A stretch of DNA of 64,000 nucleotides from Pseudomonas sp. 102515 (GTDB lineage: Bacteria > Pseudomonadota > Gammaproteobacteria > Pseudomonadales > Pseudomonadaceae), in the NCBI RefSeq assembly GCF_031085165.1, contig NZ_JAVHTY010000004.1:496001-560000 (forward strand), in the 5' to 3' direction. The notes under the pieces were generated by a model, which did not search any database, was not told where the DNA came from, and was given only the letters and a program-made list of their open reading frames with translations. Shown here one piece after another: positions 55,872 through 64,000 of this stretch (the first letter of the stretch is position 1; each line of letters opens with the position of its first letter). A program made the position numbers and the translations under genes.

Positions 55872-55895
55872 CTGGAATAAGCCTCATGGATCCTC

Positions 55896-56708
55896 ATGCC
55901 CGAATTACCTGAAGTCGAAACCACTCGCCGGGGCATCGCGCCCCATGTCGTCGGTCAGCGCGTGCGCCGGGTCATCGTCCGCGATGGCCGGCTGCGCTGG
56001 CCGGTACCCGAGGACCTGGACGTGCGCCTCTCCGGGCAGCGCATCGAGGCCGTCGAGCGACGGGCCAAGTACCTGCTGATCCGCGCCGAGAGCGGCACCC
56101 TGATCGGTCACCTGGGCATGTCCGGCAGCCTGCGCCTGGTACCGGCCGACCAGCCGCCGGCCAAGCACGAGCACGTCGACATCGAGCTGGAGTCGGGGCT
56201 GTCGCTGCGCTACACCGATCCCCGGCGCTTCGGTGCGCTGCTCTGGACCCAGGATCCCCACGCCCATGTGCTGCTCAGCAAGCTGGGCCCCGAGCCGCTG
56301 ACCGAGGCCTTCGACGGCGGCCGGCTGTTCGAGCTGTCGCGCGGACGCAGCATGGCGGTCAAGCCCTTCATCATGGACAACGCCGTGGTGGTGGGGGTAG
56401 GCAACATCTACGCCGCCGAGGCGCTGTTCGCCGCCGGCATCGATCCCCGCCGTGCCGCCGGCAGCGTTTCCCGAGCACGCTACGATCGCCTGGCCGAGGA
56501 GATCAAGAAGGTCTTGGCGCGTTCCATCGAGAGCGGCGGCACCACCCTGCGCGACTTCATCGGCGGCGACGGCGCGCCGGGCTATTTCAAGCAGGAACTG
56601 TTCGTCTACGGACGCAAGGGCGAATTCTGCAAGGTCTGCGGCACGGGGCTGCAGGAGGTCCGCCTCGGCCAGCGCGCCAGCGTCTATTGCCGCAAGTGCC
56701 AGCGATGA
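55896..56708 (+). CDS. mutM: Formamidopyrimidine-DNA glycosylase
   Basis: The 270-residue bifunctional glycosylase removes 8-oxoguanine. The N-terminus [13 protein letters not shown] carries the catalytic Pro (after Met removal) and Glu. [14 protein letters not shown] has the conserved lysine, and the C-terminal zinc finger is C-x2-C-x16-C-x2-C ending in YCRKCQR. It overlaps the next cytochrome gene by four bases (ATGA). Confidence 0.97.
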   Translation: MPELPEVETTRRGIAPHVVGQRVRRVIVRDGRLRWPVPEDLDVRLSGQRIEAVERRAKYLLIRAESGTLIGHLGMSGSLRLVPADQPPAKHEHVDIELESGLSLRYTDPRRFGALLWTQDPHAHVLLSKLGPEPLTEAFDGGRLFELSRGRSMAVKPFIMDNAVVVGVGNIYAAEALFAAGIDPRRAAGSVSRARYDRLAEEIKKVLARSIESGGTTLRDFIGGDGAPGYFKQELFVYGRKGEFCKVCGTGLQEVRLGQRASVYCRKCQR

Positions 56709-57079
56709 AAGCCCTGGCCGGGGTGGTCCTGCTGACGCTGCTGGGCGGGGAGGCCGCCTGGGCGGATGCCGACAACGGCCGCAACCTCTTCCTGCGCCGC
56801 TGCCACAACTGCCATTCGGTGGGGCCGGGCGCCCAGTCCGGCTTCGGGCCCCAGCTCAACGACCTCTTCGGTCGCCAGGCCGGGAGCCTGGCCGGCTATA
56901 ACTATTCCGACGCCATGCGCCAGGCCGGCTTCGCCTGGGACCGCGAGGCCCTGGCGGCCTTCCTGCGCGATCCCGAACGGAAGGTGCCGGGCACCAAGAT
57001 GAGATTCTGGGGCATCGGCGACGCCGAGGACCTGGGCGACATCGCCGACTACCTGGAGACGCAGCACGGCGCTCCCTGA
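56705..57079 (+). CDS. Class I c-type cytochrome
   Basis: The 124-residue protein has a signal peptide ([20 protein letters not shown]). A single heme motif, Cys33-His-Asn-Cys-His37, is followed by the axial methionine in VPGTKM (Met99), as in soluble cytochromes c. It would shuttle electrons in the periplasm; partners are not indicated. The ATG shares ATGA with the mutM stop, so the two are cotranscribed although functionally distinct. Confidence 0.92.
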   Translation: MKALAGVVLLTLLGGEAAWADADNGRNLFLRRCHNCHSVGPGAQSGFGPQLNDLFGRQAGSLAGYNYSDAMRQAGFAWDREALAAFLRDPERKVPGTKMRFWGIGDAEDLGDIADYLETQHGAP

Positions 57080-57087
57080 ATGCCTTG

Positions 57088-58614
57088 CTAGTGGTCGCCG
57101 CCACCGGCCCCCGGCTTGGCCGCGAAGGGCGGCTTGGCCAGCCAGATGATCAGGAACAGCCCCATGAAGATCCAGCCGAGCAAGGTGAAGTAGTCCACCG
57201 TGGAGAGCATGTAGGCCTGGCCTTCCACCACCTTGTCCAGCTGGGCATAGGCCTGCTGCGACGGCCCGCCGAGGGCGTCCAGGTAATGCTGGGTGGCCGG
57301 GCTGTAGACGGTGACGTCCTCGGTCAGCTGGGCATGGTGATGGATGGCACGGCGCTGCCATAGCCAGGTGGTCAGGGACGAGGCGAAGCTGCCGCCCAGC
57401 ACCCGCAGGAAGGTCGCCAGACCGCCGCCATCCGCCAGCTCCGACGGCTTCAGGCTGGACAGCAGGATGCTGGTGGTCGGCATGAAGAACAGCGCCACGC
57501 CCAGGCCCATGAAGGTCTGCACCTCGGCGATGTGGCGATAGTCCACCTCGTTGTTGAAGGTGGCGCGCATGAAGCAGGACGCCCCGATCACCAGGAAGGA
57601 GCCGCCGGCCAGCAGGCGCAGGTCGGTCTTGTGCGCGAACTTGCCCACCAGCGGCGAGAGGATCACCGGCAGGATGCCGATGGGCGCCGCGGCCAGACCC
57701 GCCCACACCGGGGTGTAGCCGAGCTGGGTCTGCAGCCACTGGGGCAGCAGCAGGTTGATGCCGAAGAAGCCCGAATAGCCCAGCACCAGCGCCAGGGTGC
57801 CGAAGCTGAAGTTGCGATAGCGGAACAGCCGCAGGTTGACGATGGGATGCTTGTCGGTCAGCTCCCAGATCACCAGCGCGGTCAGGGCCACGGCGGAAAA
57901 GGCCGCGCCCAGGCAGATCAGGTTGGATTCGAACCAGTCCAGGTCGTTGCCCTTGTCCAGCACTACCTGCAACACGCCCACGCCCAGCACCAGGAGGATC
58001 AGCCCGACATAGTCGATGGGCTGGTGCACCAGTTTTTCCGGCTTCTTGCCCAGCTGGCTCCAGACCACCAGGGTGGCGAAGATGCCGATGGGGATGTTGA
58101 TGAAGAAGATCCATGGCCAGCTGTAGTTGTCGGTGATCCAGCCGCCGGCGATGGGCCCGATGATGGGCGCCACCACCGTCACCATGGCCAGCAGCGCCAG
58201 GGCCATGCCGCGCTTGGCGGCCGGAAAGATCGCCAGCAGCAGGGTCTGGGCCATGGGATAGAGGGGGCCGGCGACGAAGCCCTGCATGGCGCGGAAGATC
58301 ACCAGCTCCGGCATGGAGGTGGCGATGCCGCAGAGGAAGGAGGTGATGACGAAGAGCACCACGGCGGCCATGAACAACTTGACCTCGCCGAAGCGACGCG
58401 CCATCCAGCCGGTCAGCGGCAGGGCGATGGCGTTGCTCACGGCAAAGGCGGTGATGACCCAGGTGCCCTGTTCCGAACTCACCCCGAGGTTGCCGGAAAT
58501 GGTGGTCAGGGCGACGTTGGCGATGGTGGTGTCGAGCACCTGCATGAAGGTGGCCAGGGACAGGCCCACCGTGGCGAGCACCAGGCTCGCCGGGCGAAAG
58601 GCGTTATCGCTCAT
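57088..58614 (-). CDS. emrB: EmrB-type DHA2 multidrug efflux permease
   Basis: The 508-residue inner-membrane transporter has 14 predicted helices. DTTIANVALTTISGNLGVS is the DHA2 motif of helix 1, LPLTGWMARRFGEVKLFM is motif A, and GPIAGGWITDNYSWPWIFFI is motif C. It is the last gene of a MarR-OprM-EmrA-EmrB operon on the minus strand and would pump drugs through EmrA and the outer membrane channel. The C-terminus is short and ends in GGGDH. Confidence 0.94.
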   Translation of the reverse strand: MSDNAFRPASLVLATVGLSLATFMQVLDTTIANVALTTISGNLGVSSEQGTWVITAFAVSNAIALPLTGWMARRFGEVKLFMAAVVLFVITSFLCGIATSMPELVIFRAMQGFVAGPLYPMAQTLLLAIFPAAKRGMALALLAMVTVVAPIIGPIAGGWITDNYSWPWIFFINIPIGIFATLVVWSQLGKKPEKLVHQPIDYVGLILLVLGVGVLQVVLDKGNDLDWFESNLICLGAAFSAVALTALVIWELTDKHPIVNLRLFRYRNFSFGTLALVLGYSGFFGINLLLPQWLQTQLGYTPVWAGLAAAPIGILPVILSPLVGKFAHKTDLRLLAGGSFLVIGASCFMRATFNNEVDYRHIAEVQTFMGLGVALFFMPTTSILLSSLKPSELADGGGLATFLRVLGGSFASSLTTWLWQRRAIHHHAQLTEDVTVYSPATQHYLDALGGPSQQAYAQLDKVVEGQAYMLSTVDYFTLLGWIFMGLFLIIWLAKPPFAAKPGAGGGDH

Positions 58615-58667
58615 GACGGGTTACCAGAAGGGTGGGCGGGGAGGCTCGCCGACGAGCCTCCAGGGCT

Positions 58668-59879
58668 TTAGCGCTTGGCGACGCCGGCAGCACGCGCCGC
58701 CGGACCGTTGACGTGGATGATCTGCTGGATCAGCTGGTCGGCGTCGGCCAGCTGGTGATCGTAGACGTCGGTGCTGTAGCGCGGCTGCTGCGGCGTGGTG
58801 GTAGGCAGGCGGGCGCCGTCCTGATCGTGCAGGTCGACGTCGACCACGGTCGACAGGCCGATACGCAGCGGGTGCTTGTCCAGGTTGTCGCCTTCCAGGC
58901 GGATCCGCACGGGCAGGCGCTGGACGATCTTGATCCAGTTGCCGGTGGCGTTCTGCGCCGGCAGCAGCGAGAAGGCGCTGCCGGTACCCACGCCCAGGCT
59001 CTCCACGGTGCCGCGATAGCGTACGTCGTCGCCATAGAGGTCGGAGTGGATTTCCACCGGCTGGCCGATGCGCATCTCGGCGAGCTGGGTTTCCTTGAAG
59101 TTGGCGTCGATCCAGATCTGGTCCAGGGGCACCACGGCCATCAGCGCCGCACCGGGCTGTACGCGGCTGCCGACCTGCACGGAGCGCTTGGCGACATAGC
59201 CGCTGACCGGCGCCACCAGGGTGCTGCGAGCATGATTCAGATAGGCCTGGCGCAGCTGGGCGGCGGCGGCCTTGACGTCCGGGTGCGAGGCGATCTCGGT
59301 GTCGTCCACCAGCGCCTGGTTGGTATCCAGTTGCTGCTGGGCGGAGGTCAGCGAGCTCTGCGCCGCTACCAGGGTGTCGCGGGCATGGGCCAGTTCTTCC
59401 TTGGAGATGGCGCCGCCCTTGGCCAGCTGCTGGCGGCGGGCGTAGTCGGCACGGGCGCGCTCGACCTCGACGCGCCGCGCCGCCACCTGGGCCTTGTAGC
59501 TGTCGACGTTGCTGAACAGGCCGCGCACCTGGCGCACGGTCTTGGCCAGGTTGGCCTCGGCGCTCTGCTGGGCCACGGCGGTGTCGCTGGGATCGAACTC
59601 CACCAGCGGCTGGCCCTGGCGGACGAAGTCGCCATCGTCCACGGCGATGCGGGTCACGGTGCCGACGACCTGGGGCGTGATCTGCACCAGGTTGCCGTTG
59701 ACGTAGGCGTCGTCGGTGCTGGCATGGAAGCGGCCATAGAGCAGGTGGTAGCAGTAGACGCCTACGCCGGCCAGGATCACCACCAGCAGCAGGAGCAGCA
59801 GGAAGAGTTTGCGTTTGCCGGAGCGCTGCGGCTTCTGCTCCTGGGCATTGTCGTTGGGGGTTGCGGCGGAATCGGCCAT
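58668..59879 (-). CDS. emrA: EmrA-type membrane fusion protein (HlyD family)
   Basis: The 403-residue adaptor has a cytoplasmic start, one membrane helix (KLFLLLLLLVVILAGVGVYCY), a lipoyl/barrel-sandwich domain (STDDAYVNGNLVQITPQ, APVSGYVAKRSVQVGSRV) and a long helical hairpin. It bridges EmrB and the outer membrane channel. The start at 59879 avoids 25 residues without family match. It lies 16 bases beyond the outer membrane gene and 53 before emrB. Confidence 0.94.
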   Translation of the reverse strand: MADSAATPNDNAQEQKPQRSGKRKLFLLLLLLVVILAGVGVYCYHLLYGRFHASTDDAYVNGNLVQITPQVVGTVTRIAVDDGDFVRQGQPLVEFDPSDTAVAQQSAEANLAKTVRQVRGLFSNVDSYKAQVAARRVEVERARADYARRQQLAKGGAISKEELAHARDTLVAAQSSLTSAQQQLDTNQALVDDTEIASHPDVKAAAAQLRQAYLNHARSTLVAPVSGYVAKRSVQVGSRVQPGAALMAVVPLDQIWIDANFKETQLAEMRIGQPVEIHSDLYGDDVRYRGTVESLGVGTGSAFSLLPAQNATGNWIKIVQRLPVRIRLEGDNLDKHPLRIGLSTVVDVDLHDQDGARLPTTTPQQPRYSTDVYDHQLADADQLIQQIIHVNGPAARAAGVAKR

Positions 59880-59895
59880 GGTCGGGCTCTCGGTA

Positions 59896-61350
59896 TCAGT
59901 GGGTGGCCGCAGCGGCGGGTGCCGGTGGCAGGTTGGACGGTTGGAAGCCGCCACCCAGGGCCTGCATCAGCAGCACGCCGCTGTCGATGCGATCGGCCCG
60001 GAGGCTGGCCAGCTGGCGCTCGGCCTGCAGCAGTTGCTGCTCGACGGTCAGGGCGTCGAGGTAGTTGCCGATGCCGGCGCCATAGCGCTGCATGGCGATG
60101 TCGAAGGAGCTCTTGGCGATATCGCGGGCCCGTTGCTGCTCGACGATCTGTTGGTCCAGCGAGCGCTGGCGGGTGATGGCATCGGCGATGTCGCCCAGCG
60201 CCTGCACCAGGGTCTGGTTGTACTGGGCCACGGCCAGGTCGTAGTCGGCGTCCCGGCTGGCGAGATCGGAGCGGCGGCGCCCGCCGTCGAAGAGCGGCAG
60301 CGACAGCGCCGGACCGACGTTGAAGAAGCGCGCCGGTCCGCCGAACAGGGCGTCGCCGAGGATGGCCTTGCTGCCGGCGGCCACCGTCAGGTTGAGATTG
60401 GGATAGAAGTTGGTCTTGCTGGCGACGATGTCCTTGCTCGCGGCCTCCACGCGCCAGCGGGCGGCGACCAGGTCCGGGCGCCGCCCGGCCAGTTCGGCGG
60501 GCAGCTGGGCGGGCAGATTCACCGCGGAGGGGGCGATCAGCTTGGGCCGCGGAATCTCGGCGCCACGGTCGGGGCCCTTGCCCAGCAGCACGGCGAGGCG
60601 GATCTGGGCGGTGCGCACCTGCTGCTCGGCGGCGGTGTGGGCCGAGGCGGAGCTGGCTTCCAGACTCTGGGTCTGCTGCAGCTGGTAGTCGCTGTCGAGG
60701 CCGGCGTCGACCCGGCGCTGGGCCAGGTCGAGCATGCCGCGGGTACGTTCCAGGTCCTGCTGGGCCACGTCCAGGCTGGCATAGGCCAGGCCGAGCTGGT
60801 TGTAGGCGCGGCTGACGTTGGCCGCCAGGGTCAGGCGCGCGGCCTGGCGATCCACCTCGCCGGCGCGGGCGCGACCCAGGGCGGCTTCCCAGGCGGCGCG
60901 CTGGCCACCCCAGAGGTCGAAGCTGTAGCTGCCGCTCACGTCGAACTGGCGCAGGGTGCTGTAGCGGTCGCCCTGGCCAAGGGGATCGTCCGGTCGCGCC
61001 AGGCGCGAACGGGTCACACCGCCATTGGCGTCGATCTGCGGATAGCGATCGGCGTCGGCGGCGAGTACCGCGGCATCGGCCTGGCGGCTGCGCGCATCGG
61101 CTTCCTGCAGCGAGGGGCTGTCGCGCAGGGCCTCGCGGATCAGGCTGTCGAGTTGCGGATCGCCCAGCCGGCTCCACCAGTCGGCGCTCGGCCACTGGGC
61201 GGGGGAGAGGCGATCGCTGGCAAAGGTGGCTTCGCCCTTGAGCGTCGCCGGATCCACGGCGCGCCCCTGGGTATGCAACCCCTCGGACGACACGCAGCCG
61301 GCCAGCAGCAGGGCGGCGCAGAGGGCGGTCAATGGCAGGCGAAAGGTCAT
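59896..61350 (-). CDS. Outer membrane efflux lipoprotein, OprM/NodT family
   Basis: The 484-residue protein has a lipoprotein signal (MTFRLPLTALCAALLLAGC, lipidated Cys19). Two TolC-like repeats follow, with ADRYPQIDANGGVTRSRL, SYSFDLWGGQRAAWEAALGR and PALSLPLFDGGRRRSDLASR. It should be the outer membrane exit of the adjacent EmrAB pump. It follows marR by three bases. Confidence 0.93.
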   Translation of the reverse strand: MTFRLPLTALCAALLLAGCVSSEGLHTQGRAVDPATLKGEATFASDRLSPAQWPSADWWSRLGDPQLDSLIREALRDSPSLQEADARSRQADAAVLAADADRYPQIDANGGVTRSRLARPDDPLGQGDRYSTLRQFDVSGSYSFDLWGGQRAAWEAALGRARAGEVDRQAARLTLAANVSRAYNQLGLAYASLDVAQQDLERTRGMLDLAQRRVDAGLDSDYQLQQTQSLEASSASAHTAAEQQVRTAQIRLAVLLGKGPDRGAEIPRPKLIAPSAVNLPAQLPAELAGRRPDLVAARWRVEAASKDIVASKTNFYPNLNLTVAAGSKAILGDALFGGPARFFNVGPALSLPLFDGGRRRSDLASRDADYDLAVAQYNQTLVQALGDIADAITRQRSLDQQIVEQQRARDIAKSSFDIAMQRYGAGIGNYLDALTVEQQLLQAERQLASLRADRIDSGVLLMQALGGGFQPSNLPPAPAAAATH

Positions 61351-61353
61351 GGG

Positions 61354-61824
61354 TCAGAGGTCTCCAGAGGTCTCCGGCAGCAGGCCGGAGGGGCTGAGCA
61401 GGCGGCGCAGCAGGCGTTCGAGGTCATCCAGTTCCTGGCGGTCCAGGCAGTGGGTCAGGTCGTTGAGCGCGTCCACGCCGATCTGCATGAGTTCACTGCT
61501 CAGGGCCTGACCCTGTTCGGTCAATTCCAGGCGTACCTGGCGGCGATCGCTGAGGCTGCGCACGCGGCGCAGCAGGCCCTTGGCTTCCAGGCGATCAAGC
61601 ATGCGGGTCATGGCGCCGCTGTCGAGGGACAGGCAGCGACTGAGCTCGGCCGGGGTATCGGTCTGGTCGCGGGCGAGCAGCAGCAGCACCTTGAACTGGG
61701 CAGCGGTGATGTCGTAGGGCGCGAGGTGGCTGTCCAGCACGCGATCCTTGTACTGGTTCGCCAGGTGGATCAGGTGGCCTACGGAATTGCGCAGCGGAAA
61801 GTTGCTACGGTCGAAATGTGACAT
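61354..61824 (-). CDS. MarR-family repressor of the efflux operon
   Basis: The 156-residue regulator has a central winged helix: YDITAAQFKVLLLLARDQTD, CLSLDSGAMTRMLDRLEAKG and RRVRSLSDRRQVRLELTEQG, the wing. It is the first gene of the four-gene operon. Two TGCC-N2-GGCA palindromes lie just upstream, so it probably represses its own operon and is released by pump substrates. The start at 61824 is preferred to one eight codons upstream that would cover an operator. Confidence 0.93.
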   Translation of the reverse strand: MSHFDRSNFPLRNSVGHLIHLANQYKDRVLDSHLAPYDITAAQFKVLLLLARDQTDTPAELSRCLSLDSGAMTRMLDRLEAKGLLRRVRSLSDRRQVRLELTEQGQALSSELMQIGVDALNDLTHCLDRQELDDLERLLRRLLSPSGLLPETSGDL

Positions 61825-61833
61825 TGCAGTATC

Positions 61834-61873
61834 TGCCCAGGCAATCAAGCGTATCCAGAATACTGCCTAGGCA
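61834..61873. promoter_or_regulatory. Twin palindromic MarR operators TGCC-N2-GGCA
   Basis: TGCCCAGGCA at 61834-61843 and TGCCTAGGCA at 61864-61873 have the same arms and lie exactly 30 bases apart, centre to centre, on the same helix face. The second is within a perfect 14-bp palindrome, ACTGCCTAGGCAGT (61862-61875). They sit 10-50 bases upstream of the marR start. Confidence 0.7.
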
Positions 61874-62006
61874 GTGAAATATTCAGACACCTTTGCGCAG
61901 GGAAGAGTTGCGAATTTTGAAACAATTGGAAAAGTCTGCTGGCAGACCCTTGTCCCGCGGCTACCTGGGCGCCGATCATGGCGGCCACTTCACGCTGAAC
62001 CGAGCC

Positions 62007-62945
62007 ATGACGCCTCTCTTCGATCTAGACCGACTGCGCCAGGCCCTGGTGCCCTTGCGGCGCGACCTGCCGCCGGATCTCGACCACCAGGGCTATCGTG
62101 CCCATTACCGCCTGGCGGACAGCCTCGCGCGGCCGCAGGTGAGCGTGGCCCTGGGCGCGCTGGCCGCCGGCGGCTACCGGCTCGCCGTGCAAGGCTGGTG
62201 GCCGCGCGAGCCGCGGGGCAGCCTGCTGATGCTGCACGGCTACTACGACCATATGGGCCTCTATGGCCACGTGGTGGACTGGGCCCTGTCACGGCAGTGG
62301 GCGGTGCTGGCCTGCGACCTGCCCGGGCATGGCCTGTCGAGCGGGGCCCGCGCCAGCATCAACGACTTCGCCGAATACCAGACCGCCCTGACGGCCCTGA
62401 TCGCCGAGGCCCGGCGCCTGGACCTGCCGCGGCCCTGGCACCTGCTCGGCCAGAGCACCGGTGGCGCCATCCTGCTGGACTATCTGCTGCGCGGTGAGCC
62501 CGCCCCCGAACTGGGCGAGACGATCCTGCTGGCGCCCCTGGTCAGGCCCCACGCCTGGCGCCAGGGGCTGTGGACCTATCGCCTGGTGAAGCCCTTCGTG
62601 CGCGCCCTGCCGCGGCGCTTCTCGGTGAATTCCGGGGATCCGGCCTTTCTCGACTTCCTGCAGCAGGACGGCCTGCAGCCACGCGAGTTGCCTGCGCAGT
62701 GGGTCGGCGCCCTGGCGCGCTGGATTCCGCAACTGGAGGGGGCGCCGGCCAGTACCCGGAGCCTGCTGGTGATCCAGGGCGAGCAGGATTTCACCGTCGA
62801 CTGGCGGCACAACCTGGGGGTGCTGGAAGCCAAGTTCGCTCGGCCCGAAGTGCTGCGCCTGCCGGAAGCGCGGCACCATCTGGTCAACGAGACCGCAACC
62901 CTGCGCCAGCGCTATTTCCGCTGGCTGGACGACCGTCTCGCCTGA
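62007..62945 (+). CDS. Alpha/beta hydrolase (lysophospholipase-like)
   Basis: The 312-residue protein has the hydrolase-fold motifs LLMLHGYYDHMGLYG (oxyanion HG), the nucleophile elbow GQSTGG and DLPGHGLSSG. The late Asp (GEQDFTVDW) and His (EARHHLVNE) complete a Ser-Asp-His triad. It resembles monoacylglycerol lipase/lysophospholipases; the substrate is unknown. I favour the ATG at 62007 because family similarity begins there; an alternative TTG at 61893 would add 38 residues. Its promoter region is shared with the divergent marR operon, whose operators may affect it. Confidence 0.82.
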   Translation: MTPLFDLDRLRQALVPLRRDLPPDLDHQGYRAHYRLADSLARPQVSVALGALAAGGYRLAVQGWWPREPRGSLLMLHGYYDHMGLYGHVVDWALSRQWAVLACDLPGHGLSSGARASINDFAEYQTALTALIAEARRLDLPRPWHLLGQSTGGAILLDYLLRGEPAPELGETILLAPLVRPHAWRQGLWTYRLVKPFVRALPRRFSVNSGDPAFLDFLQQDGLQPRELPAQWVGALARWIPQLEGAPASTRSLLVIQGEQDFTVDWRHNLGVLEAKFARPEVLRLPEARHHLVNETATLRQRYFRWLDDRLA

Positions 62946-62951
62946 GCCGTC

Positions 62952-63689
62952 TTACTGGCCGCCGCCACCCAGGCCGGCGCGCAGGGCAGCCACGGCGGCG
63001 CGGTAATAGGCGCTGCCATTGGGCGAACTGGCGAAGTCGGCGAACTGGCCGAGTTCGCTGTCGTTCAGGGTGCGATAGACATAGAGCAGGGTGTTCTCCA
63101 GGTCACCGGCATTCATCTGCTGGATGAATCGCTGGCGCTGCTGCTCGATCATGCCGCCGGATTGCTGCTGGCCCATCAGGCCCGGCAGCATCGAACTCAG
63201 GCTGTCGGCGGCGAGGCCCGCCAGGGCCACGCTGACCTCGGCCCCGGCTTCGCGCACGGGCAGGGCGGTGGCCAGGCGCCTGGCCTGGGCACGCCGGGCC
63301 GGGCTGGCCTGCATCTGGGGCACGCCATTGGCGCTCTTGGCCAGTTGATCGCTGCGGGTGGCGGCGATTTCCGCGGCGACCACCTTGCGTCCCACCGGCG
63401 ACTGGAAGAACTGCAGGGCGGGGCCGTCGGCAGGCAAGCTCTGGCGCAAGGCCGCCAGGGCGCGCTGGTCGATGGCCGCGGCGGTGTAGCGCTTGTTGCT
63501 GTTGTCCACCAGGCTCTGGTAGAGCGCCGGTGGCAGGCTGTTCTGGTAGCGCTGCTGGGCAGCCTGCAGGGCGTCGCGGAAGTGTCCGCGCTGCTCGGGC
63601 CAACCTGCGGCCTGATAGAGAATGACCGTATCGTCGGCCAGGGCGGGCAGGCTGATGGCGAAAAGCAGGGAAGCGAACAGAACGCGCAT
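62952..63689 (-). CDS. Exported DUF2059-like protein with two related halves
   Basis: The 245-residue protein has a signal peptide (MRVLFASLLFAISLPALA). Two segments resemble the DUF2059 helical motif F-x-SP-x-G: LQFFQSPVGRKVVAAE (about 90-105) and FADFASSPNGSAYYRAA (about 220-236), suggesting tandem copies. An internal stretch is rich in Ala, Arg, Met and Gln. Function is unknown. The start at 63689 is preferred over a long upstream extension. It is convergent with the alpha/beta hydrolase, six bases away. Confidence 0.75.
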   Translation of the reverse strand: MRVLFASLLFAISLPALADDTVILYQAAGWPEQRGHFRDALQAAQQRYQNSLPPALYQSLVDNSNKRYTAAAIDQRALAALRQSLPADGPALQFFQSPVGRKVVAAEIAATRSDQLAKSANGVPQMQASPARRAQARRLATALPVREAGAEVSVALAGLAADSLSSMLPGLMGQQQSGGMIEQQRQRFIQQMNAGDLENTLLYVYRTLNDSELGQFADFASSPNGSAYYRAAVAALRAGLGGGGQ

Positions 63690-63867
63690 GGACACCTCGG
63701 GCAGCGGCGCAGAGCCGGAAAGTCCGCCATTGTCGGCAACCCCAGGCTGGCTGTCGAGGCGCTCATCCCGGGCATTCGTCGCCTGGTCAAGGCAGGCGCG
63801 CAGCCGTGGCCGACTTCTCTTACACTCGGCATCCCGCCGGCCTGGCCCGGTTCTGACGGTTTCCGCG

Positions 63868-64000
63868 ATGGCTCTGCACCCCGAGCATCCCCTGCTGCAA
63901 CGTATCGTCGACGATCTCGCCGAGCACGGCTGGTCGCGGCAGAGCATCTTCCTGCCCCTGGACCTCACCGCCGAGCTGGCCGCCGAATGCCGGCTGCGCC
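63868..64000 (+). CDS. 2OG-Fe(II) oxygenase, N-terminal fragment (gene continues outside the window)
   Basis: The ATG at 63868 starts MALHPEHPLLQRIVDDLAEH and continues GWSRQSIFLPLDLTAELAAE, open to the window edge (44 codons). This N-terminus matches a 2-oxoglutarate/iron prolyl-4-hydroxylase-like protein common in Pseudomonas, as I recall it. The catalytic HxD...H lies beyond the edge, so the assignment rests on the N-terminal resemblance only. Confidence 0.6.
   Translation, partial: MALHPEHPLLQRIVDDLAEHGWSRQSIFLPLDLTAELAAECRLR

Noticed and set aside
57925-57945. tRNA-like GATTCGAACC string
   Set aside because: It lies inside emrB in frame, with no cloverleaf around it. I found no tRNA or rRNA gene in the window.

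Overview
The window is about 66% G+C, densely coded, and reads as core chromosome of a gamma-proteobacterium of the genus Pseudomonas. The evidence is gene order and repeats. The blocks ffh / rpsP-rimM-trmD-rplS, xerD-dsbC-hom-thrC-(yaeQ)-recJ, prfB-lysS, and waaA / tolC / thiC ... nudF-DUF1249-cpdA-yqiA-parE-parC are arranged as I remember them from Pseudomonas genomes. Intergenic spaces carry dispersed palindromic repeats of Pseudomonas type (GTAGGAGCGGCCCATGG and GTTGGGCTTCGCTGCGCTC families). A species near P. oryzihabitans is my guess, not something the sequence proves. I see no prophage, IS transposase, CRISPR array, tRNA or rRNA.

Layout. 1-4.7 kb: a partial cytochrome c assembly (CcsA-like) gene, a 28-codon membrane microprotein, ffh, then the ribosomal/tRNA-modification operon rpsP-rimM-trmD-rplS with a clear promoter and terminator. 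4.7-12.2 kb: thioesterase, xerD, dsbC, hom, thrC, yaeQ, recJ. 12.5-19.5 kb: Old Yellow Enzyme, NTF2-like secreted protein, DUF533 protein, LysR / GMC oxidoreductase pair and an MHS-type transporter. 19.5-25 kb: prfB with its programmed +1 frameshift, lysS, a CorA/ZntB transporter, cbpA-cbpM. 25-31.9 kb: accessory genes including AIM24, a Nudix-like unknown, an aldo/keto reductase-FAD oxidoreductase pair, EmrE with a divergent LysR, and an MFS permease.

31.9-37.4 kb is the clearest accessory system: a sugar-acid catabolic locus with an ACS-family permease, a LysR regulator, an FAH-family 2-keto-3-deoxy-sugar-acid dehydratase (XylX-like) and an IlvD/EDD-type aldonate dehydratase (XylD/AraC-like). 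A shared 19-bp palindrome CGATAA-N7-TTATCG lies in both control regions and ties the locus into one predicted regulon. 37.6-54 kb: waaA and tolC with overlapping 3' ends, a TPP riboswitch driving thiC and cytX, a DUF3298-type lipoprotein, nudF, cpdA, yqiA, parE, parC, a PqiC-like lipoprotein and a LON-domain protein. 54-64 kb: DJ-1/PfpI protein, HDOD protein, mutM with cytochrome c, and a four-gene MarR-OprM-EmrA-EmrB efflux operon with twin palindromic operators. An alpha/beta hydrolase, a DUF2059-like secreted protein and the start of a 2OG-Fe(II) oxygenase end the window.

The most unusual non-coding content is a family of about 145-185 bp miniature inverted-repeat elements (termini GAGCCTGTTCA / TGAACAGGCTC) and a second inverted-repeat family that shares internal sequence with one mosaic copy. 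All lie just downstream of genes. I found no clear sign of a wholly new multi-gene system; the best novelty candidates are the operator-linked sugar-acid regulon, the mosaic miniature elements, the 28-aa microprotein and the Nudix-like unknown.
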